Assembly (NCBI GenBank): GCA_025526935.1
Contig: JAHLKD010000104.1
Coordinates: forward strand, 1-64,000
Origin: Cladochytrium replicatum
Lineage: Eukaryota; Chytridiomycota; Chytridiomycetes; Cladochytriales; Cladochytriaceae
Direction: 5' to 3'
Length of the DNA: 64,000 bases
The notes beneath the pieces are model-generated. The model did not search any database, had not been told where the DNA came from, and saw only the letters and a program-made list of their open reading frames with translations. A program made the position numbers and the translations under genes. Shown in pieces: positions 23,797 through 35,320 of the stretch (within the stretch, counting starts at the first letter, position 1; every line of letters begins with the position of its first letter).

Positions 23797-25823
23797 CTAG
23801 TACGTAAAATCCTGGTTTGCCATAGGATCAACATCATACAAATACAGGGTTTTTCCACCTCCTCCACAAGCCATCGTTCGATCAGAGTGAGAAAGAGCTA
23901 CGGAGAAAAGCGCATGTTGAAACCCCTGAACCATTCCAATCGCCTGTAAACGAAGAATTAACAGTGTCATAAAATAGTTCTGGATACACCATACCCTTTT
24001 AGTGGCACGACTGAACATCTTGACTTCGTTTAAATAATATGATTGGCTCCCTCCACCTCCACCTCCTCCAGCTACGATCCACCTGTTTGCTGGGACAAGA
24101 GGCGTGCGAATATGATGAGGTCCAGCAGTCGGTGATCCTCGGCTGAATTGTGCTGAATACAACATGCACGTGCGCTTCGGTTCAATTACCAACGTTGCCG
24201 GTGCGGGTCCAGGCGGAGCTGGTGCAGGGATATTAGTTGCTGCAGCTGGGGAAGTTGGCCCTCCGTCACGGTTCTCGTTCAGTGTCCATGGAATGGTGTC
24301 AACCAGCTCGCCTGTCGAGAACGACCAGATCTTTTCTCTTCAGCATTAGCTGATGCTTTCTTACTTTTTTTTACTTTTCTTAATCGCCAATGATCTACCT
24401 GAATGTTGTCCTCACGGCTATAAGATCCCGTGAGGACGTTTTCGCCTGTGATATCAAAGTCGAGCGCGTCGCCGTATACTTGCGGACCATAGATGGAGCG
24501 AACTGATCGCTCGGCTCGGATATCCCATATCTGTACGTGGGATACCCAAGATTCAGAGACTTAGATAAAGTGAAAGTTTGTGCGCTTCAGCTTACTTGAA
24601 TGGTATTGTCCCAGCCGGCACTGATGACCACATTCGAGTCCAGTGGATGAAACTTCACTGAAAACACTCGGTTAGAATGTCCAGCGACATCTTTACTCCG
24701 ACTTTTCGGGTGTTTGTCTTTAGTCAAGACATCGCTCCACGGCTCTAACAATCAACTCACCCGTCCACCAGTGATGCAATCAATGCAAGGTTGCTACTGT
24801 CATAAATGCGAACGCAACAGTCAGATCCAACAGTGGCAAAACGCGATCCATCGACAGGAAAGTAATCAATGCAATTGATCTGATTATCCCCTTCATCGAT
24901 AGTTCCTAGCAACTGTCCAGTTGTGTAGTGCCAATGCATCACACGTCCATCCGCATCTGTCAGACATATGAAAAAAAGCAACGCATCTTATAAAGATTCA
25001 TTACATGCTGCGGTTACGATGTTATGTGTCTTGTCAGTTGGTAGCTCGGGTTTGAACGCTATGCAGACACATGGAAGCGTCTCATTTAGCAGTGAGGGCT
25101 TTTGGGTTTTTTGCGACAACGTAAGGGCCACCGAATTAGTTCTCAGAGAGAAAACCTGAACTTTGTCAAAGATATGACAAGGGTTGGTCGGAAACAAGGC
25201 GAATTACCTGAATGTCTGCATTGCCGAGGGAATACAGGAGGTAGTCATCATTTGGAGAGAACTTGATCGAGTATATGTCGTGTTCCTCCCTCATTCAAAA
25301 TGTGAATAAAACCCAAGAGGGAAGGGCTTTTTCGTGTTTGTGGCATACTTTTTGGAGCACCTCGCTTTGAAGACTCCAGTTGTGTTTGGCTCTCGAGGTC
25401 CAAGCAGGCTTCCTGCAAAAATTCATTCAAATCAGAGAGCTCATGAGTATTGGAACTCTTATTACCAATGCTTTTAACTTTTCGTGATCCATCTCTAGTA
25501 TAATATACATCTCCGGCCTCGGAGCCAGCCAGCAACCCCGAGCTTGATGATGTTGATCTTGAGGCTAAATCAAGCCTTGAACTATGAAGAGAACGGGATC
25601 CTGCGGTGTTTGGGTACAGTGACAGTGGGAATCCGGCCGTCGAGCTTGAAGCAGTGCTTGTCCATCTCGCATGATGACCGCCAAATTCCGATCCACGATG
25701 GGACGGGTTAATTGACGTGAGTCTCTCTAAAGAGCGGAAATCGTCTTTGGAGCCCGCGAGCTGCGACTCTGGACGCGCGGACGCAGCCAGTTTCCCTCTG
25801 GTGACCAGCGCTGTGGTCGACAT
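23797..25823 (-). CDS. WD40-repeat protein
   Basis: Starts MSTTALVTRGKLAASARPES (ATG at 25823). A Ser-rich, low-complexity N-terminal region of about 190 residues precedes a beta-propeller spread over several exons. Recognisable repeats include GRVMHWHYTTGQLLGTI, NCIDYFPVDGSRFATVGSDC with VRIYDSS, VFSVKFHPLDSNVVISAGWD with TIQIWDIR, DALDFDITGENVLTGSYS, and the last blade FSVALSHSDRTMACGGG with LYLYDVD, ending at 23797. A Gly run (GGGGGGG) interrupts one blade. WD40 propellers are scaffolds; no specific orthologue is recognised. The pairing with flagellar gene CFAP206 is only suggestive. Confidence 0.85.
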
Positions 25824-25894
25824 GACGCGAAACGCGGGTGCCAGCCACACACGGCCACTCGCAAGTTGAAGCTGTGGTGAATGTGAACACCAGA
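25824..25894. promoter_or_regulatory. Short divergent promoter region (71 bases)
   Basis: Separates the starts of the WD40 gene (minus) and the CRAL-TRIO gene (plus). No TATA box is evident. Confidence 0.5.
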
Positions 25895-27574
25895 ATGTTT
25901 GTGAGCAGAACCAACAGCACGACAGACACCATGCATGCCGGAAGGAAGCACGACTCGCTGAAGAACGCGGGTGGAATTCACTTCAGGGAGCCGGTCCCTG
26001 ATCCTGAGCCGATGGCTACAAATGAGGAACAACCCCGCAGCTTCACTTCAAACTTTTCGCCAAATGCATATCAGGATCCACAGCTTTTGCCAAAAGAGCA
26101 AGAGGTAGGAATCAAATGGAGACAACTTTGAAGCTTTTTCGTCTAATTGCTGACATTCAATTCATCCGTGCGTGTTCTAGCTCATTGTTGATTTCATGTC
26201 GAAAGCAAGCGTTCCATGGCGGACAGCATACCAGTTCCTCATTGCCCGTGATTTCAACTTGAGCAAAGCAATGGCCCTTCATCGGCAATACCTCTCTCTA
26301 CTCTCGCAACATAAGGTTGCTTTTTCTCCACACATTTCAATAACAAGTGCTCTTGATGACATTCGCCCCATCAATCTTGAGGCCGTTCAGTCGCTCTCAG
26401 CACCGTCACCACCGTCTTCTTCATCGTTTTATGGAATATTTTCTGGCTCAGGACGACAGTCACCTCCACCAGTATTGCCAGCGGATTTTCAAGCACAACA
26501 TCACCGTGTAACGTCATCGTCAAACTTGGCAGCGATGCCGGGCCAATGGAAGCTTTCTAATGATAACATTACTCGAAGCCCTTCACCGACGGATTTCCAT
26601 TTAGGCGACAACCCACAAAACTCCATTCCAGGTTCTGAGATCCCCCCAGATGTTGCACAAGCAGAAGCACCACTATTTTATGTACCAGGAAGCTGGGATA
26701 AACATCAGGCGACGTTGATCGTTTTCAATGCACGGCTTGCGGGGCCAATTGACAATGTCGAGAACGTGAGAAGAGTATTCCGAACGCTCCACTTCATGTG
26801 CGACCGAGCTTGTGCCAGGTTTGATATTTTTCTCACATATTCTCACTGTACTTATTTTGACATCAAAGTCTCGCCACACACCGATATGGTATCACCTTTG
26901 TGAGCAACCTCGAATACGTCACAGACCGCTATACAATCATTGAAATTCACCGGCTGATACTTGACTGGCTACAGGTACGAAGAAGCAGCTTTCGGTCTTT
27001 TTTGCACTTAATTGATATGAATTTAGCACCAACTACCAATCCGATTAACGAGCGTTCTCTGCTGCAATGCACCATGGTGGGCCCAGCGGTTTCCCTTCTC
27101 GGTGCGCCCGGGTGTTAGCGCAAATGGCTCAATGCTTCCAGAGGTTTGAGCAGTTTGACTTTTAAAGTGAACTTGGCTGACGATGCCTTATAGATAAAAA
27201 TGTGCAGTAATCTTTTTGCGTACATAGAGCCCGATCAATTACCAAAGCAGCTTGGAGGACACCTAACCTATAAGCACAAGGAGTGGATCGCTGACCAATA
27301 TGTGAGTTTTTATTATTCAGTTCGCTCATGAGCGACTGAGGCTTGTCTCGTTGTGTAGCGATCAGAGCAGTTCGATTCCTCGAATGTTCTCCTGGAAACG
27401 GATATGGAGACAATGACAGTCCATTATGCAAATAATGAGAGCGATCGTGATTCCCGCGCTTCACGACTCTCCACGGACAGGGCTGGCATTCCAATGGATA
27501 TCGACAGTGTTGATAGCGACAATCATCATCATTCTGCCATGACAGTCGATCATGAAATGCACGACGCTGATTGA
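25895..27574 (+). CDS. CRAL-TRIO (Sec14-like) lipid-binding protein
   Basis: Starts MFVSRTNSTTDTMHAG. After a spliced junction (PKEQE to LIVDFMSKASVPWRTAYQFL) comes a CRAL-TRIO N-terminal segment (AYQFLIARDFNLSKAMALHR). A Ser/Pro/Gln-rich insertion follows, then the lipid-binding domain: PGSWDKHQATLIVFNARLAG, RRVFRTLHFMCDRAC, SNLEYVTDRYTIIEIHRLIL, YPIRLTSVLCCNAPWW and PDQLPKQLGGHLTYKHKEWI. The last matches the conserved 'LP.e.GG.l.y.h..W' ending of CRAL-TRIO domains. The tail is acidic and ends HEMHDAD, with TGA at 27572-27574. Family members move phosphoinositides or other hydrophobic ligands. The layout resembles the CRAL-TRIO part of PTPN9 but no phosphatase domain is present. Confidence 0.85.
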
Positions 27575-27740
27575 AGATAATTTGCGATGGGCAAATCGGA
27601 CTATGTATATGTTTCACGGACTCCAATCCTCTGTGTGTCTGTCCTTTCAAAGTTTTATTGAGGTGGATTTTTACGAGATCTGATACAATTTTTAAAGACA
27701 TTACCCCATTTTCTTCGCCGGGACACAACAATTGCACTTT

Positions 27741-29230
27741 CTAGGCCAGGTTGACACTGTTTGTAAGAGCCTTTTGCGCCTTCCCCTCTACCAAAAATTC
27801 ACGAATGTTGAAAATGGTAGTGTTAGCGATTGCATGAAGCGCCTCGTTTGTCAGGAATGCCTTACGGACGTTATGAACTTAAGTATACAAACAAACATTT
27901 GCGAAGATGAAAGTTTACCTGGTGACTGGTAACAATGACGTTCTTCAGTGTCAGCAGCCGAGCCAATTTCTCTGCAATTGGATGATTAGCTGAACGCTCT
28001 GCATGGAATCTCTTGCACTACCGTCGCGAATGATCTCCCCAGACTTGTCCTCAAAAAAGTATTCTGAAGGCTGTCATCAACAAGCTTGTTTGAACATTAA
28101 GCAACTTGTTTACCCGATTCATCCTCGTAAACATCCAATCCAGCACCGCCAATGTGCCCACTCTTCAAAGCATCGATCAAATCTCCGGTGTGGACAAGCC
28201 CTCCCCTGCTTGTGTTAACAATGATTGCTCCTTTTGGCATCAGCGCTAAAGTATCCTGTTTGCCAATAGCTCAGTATCGGCAGCTTCGCTCACGAGGGAT
28301 TCCAGTACCTTGTTGATGAGGTACTTGTTTTTATCGGTTAAAGGAACGTGAATGCTCAAGATTTTTGAGACAGAGAGGAGTTCGGCAATTTCTTCGACAT
28401 AGCGAAAGTTTGCAACCCCCTCCAATTCCTTGCTTTTGTATGGATCATAGCCGACAACATTTGCTCCGAATCCGAGCATAATCTGAAGAAAGATACTCAA
28501 CAGAGAGATTTTATGGACAGGCATTGTTACTTCAGACCAACCTTGATGAAGCAAACGCCAATCTAGTCGTAGGAAGATTAATTCAGTACAAGGTCACCGT
28601 TGTCCAAATCTATATTTCCAACCTTCCCAGTGCCAATTACACCAACAGTCTTTCCTCTGATATCGAACCCAGTCAAACTCGTCAGCGAAAAGTTCCCGGT
28701 CTTGACTCTATTGTAAGCAATATGTAACTTGCGGTTAAGCGTTGAAAGGAGAGCAACACAGTGCTCGGCAACAGCATATGGTGAATACTAAGCCAACAAG
28801 TTGAGCTCAGGAAGTCGACAAAGCCATCAGAAACATACAGCTGGCACACGAACAACTGATATTCCCAAAGCTTTGCAAGCTTCTAAGTCTACGTTATTGA
28901 ATCCTGCACATCGAAGCGCTATCATTTGAACACCAAGTTCGCTCAGTCGAGTGAGAATGCTTGCGTCACAGGTATCGTTAACGAAGATACAAACAATCTT
29001 TTCGTAGTCAGAGATTGTCAGAAGGCACCCCGCAAAGCAGACCAGTGATGGCAAACCTGAGCCCCCTGCGCCAAGTTGATTGTGTCTGCTGAAAGCTTGA
29101 CTTCAAAGAACTTAGGTATCAACTTGATCTTCTTGGGCATATCCGGGCTCGCATCGAATTCCGCGTTTAGATGCTTGATCGCATCGTCGAAGAAAGATTG
29201 CTCATACTTTTTGAAATCGAAGACCACCAT
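27741..29230 (-). CDS. D-lactate dehydrogenase (D-2-hydroxyacid dehydrogenase family), probably the C-terminal part of a fusion
   Basis: NAD-dependent reduction of pyruvate to D-lactate. Segments in order: [76 protein letters not shown], the NAD site ([13 protein letters not shown]), [42 protein letters not shown] (catalytic Arg), [12 protein letters not shown] (Glu), [16 protein letters not shown] (catalytic His), ending AKNSVNLA and TAG at 27741-27743. Interrupted by several short introns. A stop codon lies four codons upstream of the ATG at 29230, and the previous stop is only 24 bases away, so this reading frame is more likely an exon continuing the neighbouring cyclic-nucleotide-binding gene (intron 29237-29289). 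Confidence 0.92.
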
Positions 29231-29253
29231 TTTAACCTGCACTCATGTATCAT

Positions 29254-29916
29254 TTAGCCCCGTTCGAAACTAACTTCAGACTTGCCTACCAGTGTCTTTC
29301 CGCCGTTTTCTGTACCATCGTCCTTCCCATCCCGATCGCTCAAGTCGGCAACTTTATTCCGGAAAATCCGCAACTCCTTGTTTAGATATTTACAGAGACT
29401 GACCGCAAGCTTAGCTCGAGCTGCAATGAGCTCGTTAAACTTTTCGTGGGTGATCTTGTACAGAACGAGAGGGGATGAATCGGCGACTACTGTTGCACTG
29501 TGTGCAGTGCGCTCGAGAAGCGTCCCAAGGCCGACAAAATCGCCACGATGCAAAGTGAGGATTTTGACAGGTCCGGTTGTTGGGGACGCAGGGCCATGGG
29601 CATCATCGTTTTTGAGAACACTCGCGTGACCATCAGCGATTACAAAGAGCTCGGATGTGATCTCGCCCTCCCTTATGATATGGTCTCCCTTCTCAACCTT
29701 TGAAAGTCGTTGAGTGTGCGTAAGGCGATTAGTGATCATCACTCAGAGAGGTGGTTTTCTCACCTTCATTTCTTCCATAATATCTGCAACTGCCTTCGTT
29801 TCGCTCTCATCAAGATCCTTGAAAAAGGCCATCGAAGAAAGCAGAGCGATTCGTTCATCTGAAATAGACAAGTGTTACAGAATGGGAAAGCATCTTGACG
29901 GAGGCTTACCAGCCAT
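29254..29916 (-). CDS. Cyclic-nucleotide-binding-like domain protein, probably the N-terminal part of a D-LDH fusion
   Basis: Starts ATG GCT G at 29916, then a short intron, giving MADERIALLSSMAFFKDLDE and KAVADIMEEMKV. A CNB beta-barrel follows (VEKGDHIIREGEITSELFVI, ILTLHRGDFVGLGTLLERTA, HSATVVADSSPLVLYKI, KFNELIAARAKLAVSLCKYL). In true cAMP/cGMP sites the phosphate cassette reads FGE.AL...RAA. Here it is FVGLGTLLERTAHSA, so both the cassette Glu and the Arg appear lost and nucleotide binding is doubtful. If not spliced, the frame ends at 29254. If a 53-base intron (29289-29237, GTAGGC...TGCAG, branch-like CTAAAT) is removed, it runs in frame into D-lactate dehydrogenase ([12 protein letters not shown]). 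I favour the fusion. Confidence 0.85.
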
Positions 29917-30310
29917 GTTGGAGGTAGATAGTTAACCAGGTGAGTATTTCCTAGTAGCCAATCAAGGCGGGTTTATACATAAATACTTTCTAATAAAGTA
30001 GAGTTGAAAAAAATGATGGTGAATGAAATGTGATGGGTTATCCCTCTGTTAAATGCTCACTGATGATCCTTGGGATCTGCTATTACAAGTAAAACCGGAC
30101 GACTGGTTAATTATATAAGCAAGCTCACTCATGTCCTGTAATATCATCTTGATGGTGTGGGATAAGCAATATTTTCCCTTTCACAGAGCAATCTGTTAGG
30201 AAAGGGGTGCTCCTTCGGACGCAATTCTTCCCGTTCTGCTATATCAATGCCCCAGATACCCAGCTAAAGCCACACGACGCGACAACGCGTCTCCGTTTCC
30301 CGCTTTCGCA
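29917..30310. other. Divergent intergenic region
   Basis: About 390 A/T-rich bases between two diverging genes. No ORF or RNA gene recognised; it presumably holds both promoters. Confidence 0.5.
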
Positions 30311-31117
30311 ATGCCAGCATCCCCCAAGGTAACTCCGGCAAAGGGCGACAGGCGCCAGCTTAGCTTTCTAGCCAAATCACAGAGTGTAAAGTGAGATTTA
30401 TTACCTGATCACGGTGCTACATCTAATTGGATATGCAACAGCTGGCAAGTTTGGAAGGAAACCGAACCACAGCTCCGCTGGCTGCTGGAGCGTCAGTTTC
30501 AGGCTTCGGACGTTAGAATTAGACTAGCAGGAGATCAGTATTTGGTTGAGATAGAGCTTCCCGAAGAACATTCAAAAAGATTGGAAACATGTTGGTCAAG
30601 TCTGAATCTGTCTTTCCTCAACATTAATTCTCTTGTTCAGCGATCAAAGATGGGCAGATGGCTATTGAAATCGATAAGATACATGGTCTAGATCCGGCCC
30701 TTTACTCACGCCGCGATGTAGGATACACATGCTCAATTTTTGCGCATTAACGAACGATACTTACCTTTTTTGTTAGGTAAAGATCTCTAAATACGTTGAA
30801 TCTCTTGCACCAGAGCGTCCTGTCAATCCCAAAGCAGAGGGAACAATTCTTGCTCTGGAGGAGCGCTTGGCTCAGCTTGAGTTAGAGGAGAGAGCCCGGT
30901 CTGTGGACTTGCGAGGTGGGCCAACATGATCTATTCCCCTGCCCCAGGTTAAAATTCAATGTCTGCACCAGTGATTATGACGAAACTGCAGACGTTTCAG
31001 GTCGACAGTTTTAAGCGACTTGAATCTCTGGACAAGCGTGTCGATGATCTCATTCTGAAACTGGACGCAAGGTGTGAGAGAATGGAGAAAGTTGTAGCTC
31101 GGTTTACCAAGCCATGA
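30311..31117 (+). CDS. Hypothetical small coiled-coil protein
   Basis: Starts MPASPKVTPAKGDRRQLSFL. With a donor at GTGAGA and acceptor AACAG it continues NWQVWKETEPQLRWLLERQF and IRLAGDQYLVEIELPEEHSK. After further short introns come GQMAIEIDKIHGLDPALYSR, KYVESLAPERPVNPKAEG, ILALEERLAQLELEERARSV and a C-terminal heptad-rich helix (FKRLESLDKRVDDLILKLDA) ending ARFTKP and TGA. No domain recognised; a coiled-coil assembly role is all that can be inferred. It ends 63 bases before the MCM8 start on the same strand. Confidence 0.6.
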
Positions 31118-31180
31118 TACTTTTTGGGTAAAAATACAATAAAGTGTGTAAAGCTAGTTTCTATTACCAAATTAGGAGAA

Positions 31181-34169
31181 ATGATCGATCCGCGTGTGTG
31201 CGACTTGTACTTTGCTGGAGGTTTGTTGGATATGATGGATCGGAGCGAACACATCTTCATGGTCCAGCGTTAGAGAGCCTGTCCGAGTCTCATGAGTTGT
31301 CTCCACTCATATCGAAACTTGTCGACTACTTCCAAGCCTTTCCTTCGTTGGTAAGCTGGACTCCACGATAAATCTTCTTTACTCACTGTCTTTATGTTTC
31401 CAGGAGGATTTCGAAAGCCCACTTCACGTGGACTATCGTAGCTTGGTTCAATTTTGCGGAACTATTTTGTCGGACAGACATAAATCGCAACCAACCGACG
31501 TTATAAATGCCATCGGATTGTCGAATCACCATGTTCGTTAGTCAACTCAACTCTCTCGCATTTCAATCTGATTAGGATGATTTTTCAGGTTTACCAGCAA
31601 ACAGTCGATGGCTTCGTTCCTCACAAGCGCATTGTACGAATCTCTCATCTTGATCATATTACGCCCCTTAAGGACCTCAAAGCAAACTTGATGGGTAAAA
31701 CTACAGTGGTCTAGGCATCCCACGTAATCATTTTAACTTTTAAAAATGACTAGGTCAGTTCATTTCTGTAAGGGGAACAGTTGTACGGGTATCATCTGTC
31801 AAACCGATTGTGGAGAGGATGACATTCGTTTGCTCAACATGCAAAGAAACACAGTCTCTTTCCTTCTCCGATGGCAAATTTAAACCACCGACAAGGTGCT
31901 CGAAGCATGGTTGCAAAAGCAAAACGTTCCAGCCAGAAAGGGGACCAGAGAGTGAAACTTCAACGACTGACTGGCAGAGGATAAAGTGAAAACGTTCTGT
32001 CCCAATTCATGGCGTTTCTCACAACTCGCTGCTAGGATCCAGGAGAAGTTGGCTGACAGCCAAATTGATTCTGGGCGAATACCACGCACAGTAGAGTGTG
32101 AGCTTACGGATGACTTAGTCGATTCAGTCGCTCCAGGCGATGTTGTCTGCGTCTGTGGAATAGTTAAAGTACTGTCGGCAGAAGAGGGTACGGAAATTGA
32201 CCTTTTTCATGGATGGTTCTCAAGTTCGTTACAGGGAAAGCAACAAAAAGTGCCTCGCAAATGTTTAATCTGTATCTCGACACCAATTCAGTCGTTAGGT
32301 CCGCGTCATTCGAAAAGGAGGGATCGGAAGATATCGAGTCAGACGCAGCATTCACTAAAGATAATGTCAGTTTCTCATCGAAAGACCTCTACGCGATCCG
32401 CTTTATTCACGAAAGCGGTGACGACATATTTAAACTTCTTGTGAACTCACTATGCCCAGCAATTTTCGGGCACGAGCTCGTAAAAGGTATATCTTGTTTC
32501 CAGAAATAGCAAGCATCTAAACAGGAATTAAACTAGCCGGTCTTCTTCTGGCGTTATTTGGAGGACGTCGAAGGCAAACCGAATTCGATAAAGCTACAGG
32601 AATCAGAAGTGACCCACACGTTCTTATTGTCGGCATGTAGAAATCGCCCATTTCAGGAGCTCAGCTGTTCTGATCGTTTGGACTTATTTAGGCGATCCTG
32701 GGTTAGGAAAGTCGCAGATGCTTTCAGCAGCCTGCAAAGTTGCACCAAGAGGAGTGTATGTGTGTGGCAACACTGCAACGACGAGCGGGTTAACGGTGAC
32801 GATGTGCAAGGATGCAGATACTGGAGAAACAGCTCTGGAAGCCGGGGCTCTTGTACTTGGAGATCAAGGGGTGTGCTGCATTGACGAGTTTGACAAAATG
32901 ACGGAGCATCAGGCACTGTTAGAAGCTATGGAGCAGCAGTCGATCAGCATCGCAAAGGCAGGGATGGTGTGCTCGCTTCCTGCTAGGACTACCGTGCTGG
33001 CTGCTGCCAATCCTGTTGGGGGACATTACAAGTAGGATATCTGCTTGGGTTCCCGCATCCGTTTGCTTAAAACGAAAGACAGCAAGGCTAGGACAGTATC
33101 CGAAAATCTGAAGTTGGGAAGCGCTTTACTTTCGAGGTTCGACTTGGTTTTCATCCTGCTCGACAAGCCAAACGAGGAAATGGACATGTTTCTATCCGAT
33201 CACATTATGAAGGTGAATTATTTGTGTGTTGAGCTTTGCACCCGGTCTAACGGATTATATTAAGCTTCACTCCGGCACTTTAAAGCGAGCGCACAAGAAT
33301 GTAGTTAAGAAATGGGGTATGTAAATGCTCGCTCGTAGTCAGGAATGCGTTGTTGAAGGTTCCAACACTAGGATCGAAAGATTCTGCTGGAAATTTAGAA
33401 TGTCTCGACGGGGAAGCTGCTTCTCTTTCTGAACGATTGAAGCTTGGAAGTTCGGACGAGATGGATCCTGTCCCACCACCACTCCTGCGAAAATACATTG
33501 CATACGCTAGACGTTACGTGCAGCCGAGGTAAAGGACATTCGATTCATAGTTCTCAGACTTACAAGGTCATCAAAGATTATCACCTGAAGCGGCTTCAAC
33601 GCTGCAGGAGTTCTACCTAACATTGCGTTCCAAGTATCGATCGGTCGATGCCACGCCAATCACCACTCGGCAGCTGGAATCTATGGTGCGCCTCTCGGAG
33701 GCAAGGGCGCGAGCAGAACTGCGGGAAGTTGTGACGGTTCAAGATGCGCTGGACGTAATAGAAATCATGAAATATTCTCTCTGGGATACGTACGAGGACG
33801 GAATGGGCAACGTGGATTTCCAGCGATCACAGAACGGTGAGTTTGCACATACCAATCTCCTAATTTTCACATTCATGATCGAATGCAGGCACCGGGATGA
33901 GTGCTGGAAAGAAAGGGGAGCCGAAGATGCTGATCGCGGAACTGCAGCGGATATCAAACCACACTGGGCAGAACAAGTGGTCCACTGATGAGCTTTACAA
34001 GATTGCAACGAGTAAGTCATTTTAGGTGACTCCGACCCTTCTTGCTGATAATTTGTGAGGCATAAAAATCTCAACTTCTAACTTTACCAATATGCTGGAC
34101 TCACTTAACAACCAAGGCGAGCTCTTAAATGCTTCTTTGCCGTCGTTCGAGCTCATTGGAGACTTTTAG
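31181..34169 (+). CDS. MCM8: DNA helicase MCM8
   Basis: Starts [13 protein letters not shown], spliced (47-base intron) to [18 protein letters not shown]. The OB/zinc region shows [31 protein letters not shown] and [11 protein letters not shown] (Cys4 zinc finger), then [20 protein letters not shown]. The AAA+ core has [14 protein letters not shown], Walker [29 protein letters not shown], Walker [11 protein letters not shown], sensor 1 [16 protein letters not shown] and the arginine finger in [19 protein letters not shown]. The C-terminal lid has [14 protein letters not shown] and [20 protein letters not shown]. The end is a winged-helix-like [17 protein letters not shown]. All are MCM8-type rather than MCM2-7 (for example [21 protein letters not shown]). 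MCM8 acts with MCM9 in homologous recombination. The Walker A codons are joined across a GC-AG intron (32633-32691). Confidence 0.95.
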
Positions 34170-34292
34170 GATATTTGCTGAACAAAGGGAATCGAACATA
34201 TCAACTATTTTAGTGGCATGGAGAGAATTCATTAAATATCATATGCGCAATTTGCAGAACACTGCGAGCAGCTTTGCGCGTCCGGTTCCAAA

Positions 34293-34950
34293 ATGTCCAC
34301 TCTCACCGTCATCCACCACTCTGAAGATGTGGTCGAGTTTGTGGTTGCGAAATCTTTAGGGCACAGCTTGCCTCAAGCGGCAATTACTTGCTGTTTTGGA
34401 TCGCTCATGGTGTATTTCCTCACTGTGGTGAGTTCAAGGTGGGATTTCGGTTTTGCTGTATGAAACACTTCGACTTTAGGACCCCACTTATGCAGTTTTT
34501 GCGAACATCATTATTTTGTTGGCGATATGTTGGACGTCTACGAATAAAGGTATCTCGTCCCACGTAACAAATAGTTGCAAAACCAATCTCTTAGCGTCAG
34601 AGTCCTTCCTGGCGATTAAAGGTGTGGGACTCCAGTTGAAGAGCATTAGCACAATCGGGCTTCAGAAGTCTTCAAAGTTTCTCCCCCATGCCGACGTGCT
34701 AGATCTTGTGGTTACGGAATTCCTTCACCGCTTCACAATAAAGACCTGCCTTGCGGTAATAGTAAGAGGGCAGGAGAATGCAGAATTGGTGTTCGGGGTA
34801 TGTTCCGGCCACGTCAGTAGTTTATTCCAGGCTGATATTGATCTAAAGGAGACAATGCCAAATCTTTCGATAGTCCAACAGGTCTATAGCCATGCATACA
34901 AGCTGATGTACCAAGCACCTGGGCCAGAAGGGGAAACTGAACTCAAATGA
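34293..34950 (+). CDS. PIG-H, GPI-GlcNAc transferase subunit H
   Basis: Subunit of the ER enzyme that adds GlcNAc to phosphatidylinositol, the first step of GPI-anchor synthesis. Starts MSTLTVIHHSEDVVEFVVAK, with two membrane segments (ITCCFGSLMVYFLTV and YAVFANIIILLAI) as in the family hairpin. The PIG-H domain follows after introns: ESFLAIKGVGLQLKSISTIG, FLPHADVLDLVVTEFLHRF, CLAVIVRGQENAELVF, and LSIVQQVYSHAYKLMYQ at the C-terminus. The stop is at 34948-34950. Length and domain layout match the family. Confidence 0.88.
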
Positions 34951-35010
34951 AATGCTTGCGGTTAATACATCTTTATTTATGCTTTAAAACCCGATTCGCC
35001 CTGAAGCACA

Positions 35011-35320
35011 TTACTGGCCAGTGTAGTTCGTGCGGGCCAAGGCGGGCTTGTGCGAGTCTCTGTGAGCATGGGCGATGTACTTCTTGACGAAAGACTCTTC
35101 CGCTTTGCTCTCGTAAGTGACGGCTGGGATGGGCTTCGCCTTGTTGTACTGGATGATTGCAGTGATGCCGACACCGTAGAAAGCCATGACGTAAAGTGCA
35201 ACCTACGGACGAAGAAAATGAACAGTGGTCTGGTGCATGACCTAACACGGGATCTACCTTGTAGCGCGGAACTTGCCTGCCGAAGACGTGGTAGGGCTCA
35301 TACGGGTTTCCTCCGGCCAT
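35011..35320 (-). CDS. Mitochondrial ATP synthase subunit k-like (Atp19) small membrane protein
   Basis: Two exons give about 84 residues: MAGGNPYEPYHVFGRQVPRY, then VALYVMAFYGVGITAIIQYN (one membrane helix), PAVTYESKAEESFVKKYIAH and a basic tail ending TNYTGQ, with TAA at 35011-35013. The pattern 'G..V..H/Y-K...TM...K.......EE.FIk.Yi..h' resembles fungal Atp19/subunit k of the F1Fo ATP synthase. The protein is short, so the call is moderate. Confidence 0.65.

Noticed and set aside
25895-27574. Receptor-type tyrosine phosphatase like PTPN9
   Set aside because: Only the CRAL-TRIO part is present; no HCxxGxxR phosphatase signature follows before the stop.
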